Source: Paratinospora sagittata | Taxonomy: Eukaryota; Streptophyta; Magnoliopsida; Ranunculales; Menispermaceae | Direction of reading: 5' to 3' | NCBI GenBank assembly: GCA_035771175.1 | Contig: CM069602.1 | Coordinates: 12,795,116 to 12,859,115, forward strand | Length of the DNA: 64,000 bases | Shown here: positions 60,887 to 64,000 of the stretch, one piece after another | Layout: the number at the start of each line of letters is the position of its first letter | Position numbering within the stretch: the first letter of the stretch is position 1 | Made by a program: the position numbers and the translations under genes | Notes under the pieces: model-generated | The model's database searches: none | What the model saw: the letters and a program-made list of their open reading frames with translations, nothing else | Told to the model about the DNA's origin: nothing

Positions 60887-62260
60887 TGTCGAGACCCCTT
60901 TCCGGGTGACGTCACGACCGACACAGTACCTCAGATAATACCATAACCCATCAAAATTTGAGGCACTGATAAGCCTCTATGCAGAAAGTACATAACAAAC
61001 TATCATCATCATTCGTATATAATCCATCAATAAATATGAATACAAAATACCATCCATTTTTTTTTATCACAAGACTTATGCAGCGAAGTCTCCCAAAAGA
61101 TACATCAACATGTATCATTCTCGTGTATCCTATCATTTACACATCTCACTAGTATAAACCAGCTCCCAGTACAAACGTCATACTCACATAGCACTAGACA
61201 AACTCAATCAACTATCTGGAGCTTTGCCTTTGCCCTTGTGATCTATACCTGTAACAAAAAGGGAGTGGGGTGAGTTCAACTAGCTTAGTAAATAATTTTC
61301 ATAATAAATCTCTATATATGCATTTATATAAAACATGTATGATAATGGAAAGCTCAGTCATAAATCCAATGCATCAAAGAAGAATCGTAATATACATGAC
61401 TTCAAACTAAACATATGATTTATGCATCATTTTCATGAAATTATGCCAACGCCTCCATGAGGTCACCACATAATAACATTGCATACACTTTCCCCTTCGT
61501 GCTATGGGTTTAGACCAGCATGTTATCCTATACTAATCCTTTTACCCTTACATTCCTCAGTGATTCAGAAAATCCTTTTCACGGAGTACCAATCCAAGTA
61601 CTCCAACGACACATTTCTCCGAAGAACAAGTAAATAAAAAGACAACAATGTTAAGGTATTTAATTCAAAATACCCATGGCAATACCAATGCATAAATTTG
61701 TGCTCATGATTATAAATACAATGCACATATATATAATGGATGCATATCATTCAACAATTCAACTGTATATAAATACAATGCTATAAATAGAGAATTAAGG
61801 TGAGAAATACTCACAACACAAATTTTTAGCCTAAGTCCGCAATACTTAGCCAAATCACCAACACCTCAATTTTTGTTCACATACCATTATTCAATTCATA
61901 ATCAACTCTCTACAATTTAAACATTGCAATTACTAACACAACAATNNNNNNNNNNNNNNNNNNNNNNNNNNNNNNNNNNNNNNNNNNNNNNNNNNNNNNN
62001 NNNNNNNNNNNNNNNNNNNNNNNNNNNNNNNNNNNNNNNNNNNNNAGAAGGATCATGTGAGTGTTGATGAGAAACTCACTAATCAATCCTTTGAACTCAT
62101 TTCCAGAATAATTCACAACATCATTACCCATATCATTATGCCCGAGTTAGGCAGTAAGCGCAATGTGAATGAACTTGACTTGTTCCTGATATGGTGCATT
62201 TTATAGAAGAAGAAAATTAATCTTGCCCACATTCTCATACACGTCATGGACACTGTTGTA
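60887..62260 (-). mobile_element. Reversed gypsy-type LTR sequence
   Basis: Begins TGTCGAGACCCC (the reverse of an LTR end). About 363 bp in, it has TGTACCTG-like/ACCTGTAAC sequence next to GGTGAGTTCAACTAGCTTAG, the reverse of the splice-acceptor-like motif also seen near the end of the LTR at 56248-58921. The far limit is uncertain because of the N run. No coding sequence is seen. Confidence 0.55.
61946..62045. other. Assembly gap (100 N)
   Basis: Exactly 100 undetermined bases, probably a gap of unknown true size within LTR sequence. Confidence 0.99.

Positions 62261-64000
<1,740 letters not shown>

Overview
This 64 kb window is nuclear DNA of a flowering plant, most likely a eudicot. It is AT-rich, with long T-rich introns and plant-only gene families. 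Non-LTR elements of the plant L1 and RTE types and Ty3/gypsy LTRs of the Tekay kind fill the gaps. I cannot name the species. A 100-base run of N at 61946-62045 is an assembly gap.

Five host protein genes are supported. From left to right they are: an XXT5-type xyloglucan xylosyltransferase (3858-5240, +); a two-exon, acid-rich single-pass membrane protein of unknown function (18493-20204, -); an 18-exon TPR/RING/LON-domain protein, probably a ubiquitin ligase (25280-40768, +); an intronless CrRLK1L receptor kinase closest to ERULUS/CAP1 (42226-44850, +); and an AP2/ERF transcription factor of the RAP2.11/ERN type (51722-52993, +). XXT5 and the CrRLK1L kinase both belong to cell-wall building and sensing. 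Nothing in the sequence shows that the five genes are co-regulated.

The rest is mostly mobile DNA. Two copies of one L1-type LINE family lie in opposite orientation. The left copy (1 to about 2570, -) keeps its 5' leader and an open ORF1 but has lost about 4 kb of ORF2. The right copy (10661-16634, +) is 5'-truncated, keeps an open ORF2 and has a perfect 13-bp target duplication. It landed in an older AT-rich, copia-like element that carries a series of short hairpins. The introns of the RING/LON gene hold LINE and RTE remnants, a SINE-like element, tandem duplications and a large AC repeat. From 53437 to the end is a nest: a minus-strand LINE split by a rearranged gypsy element with a 2.7 kb LTR, an LTR-like repeat with a hairpin minisatellite, and reversed gypsy LTRs.

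The most unusual single object is a 506-bp near-perfect palindrome at 54751-55256 inside the gypsy integrase remnant. Its centre carries two diverging matches to the RNA polymerase III box A, with box B-like motifs further out. Second is the row of hairpins at 10326-10659. Third is a 27-bp palindromic minisatellite present as about 6 units in one copy of a dispersed repeat and about 11 in the other.
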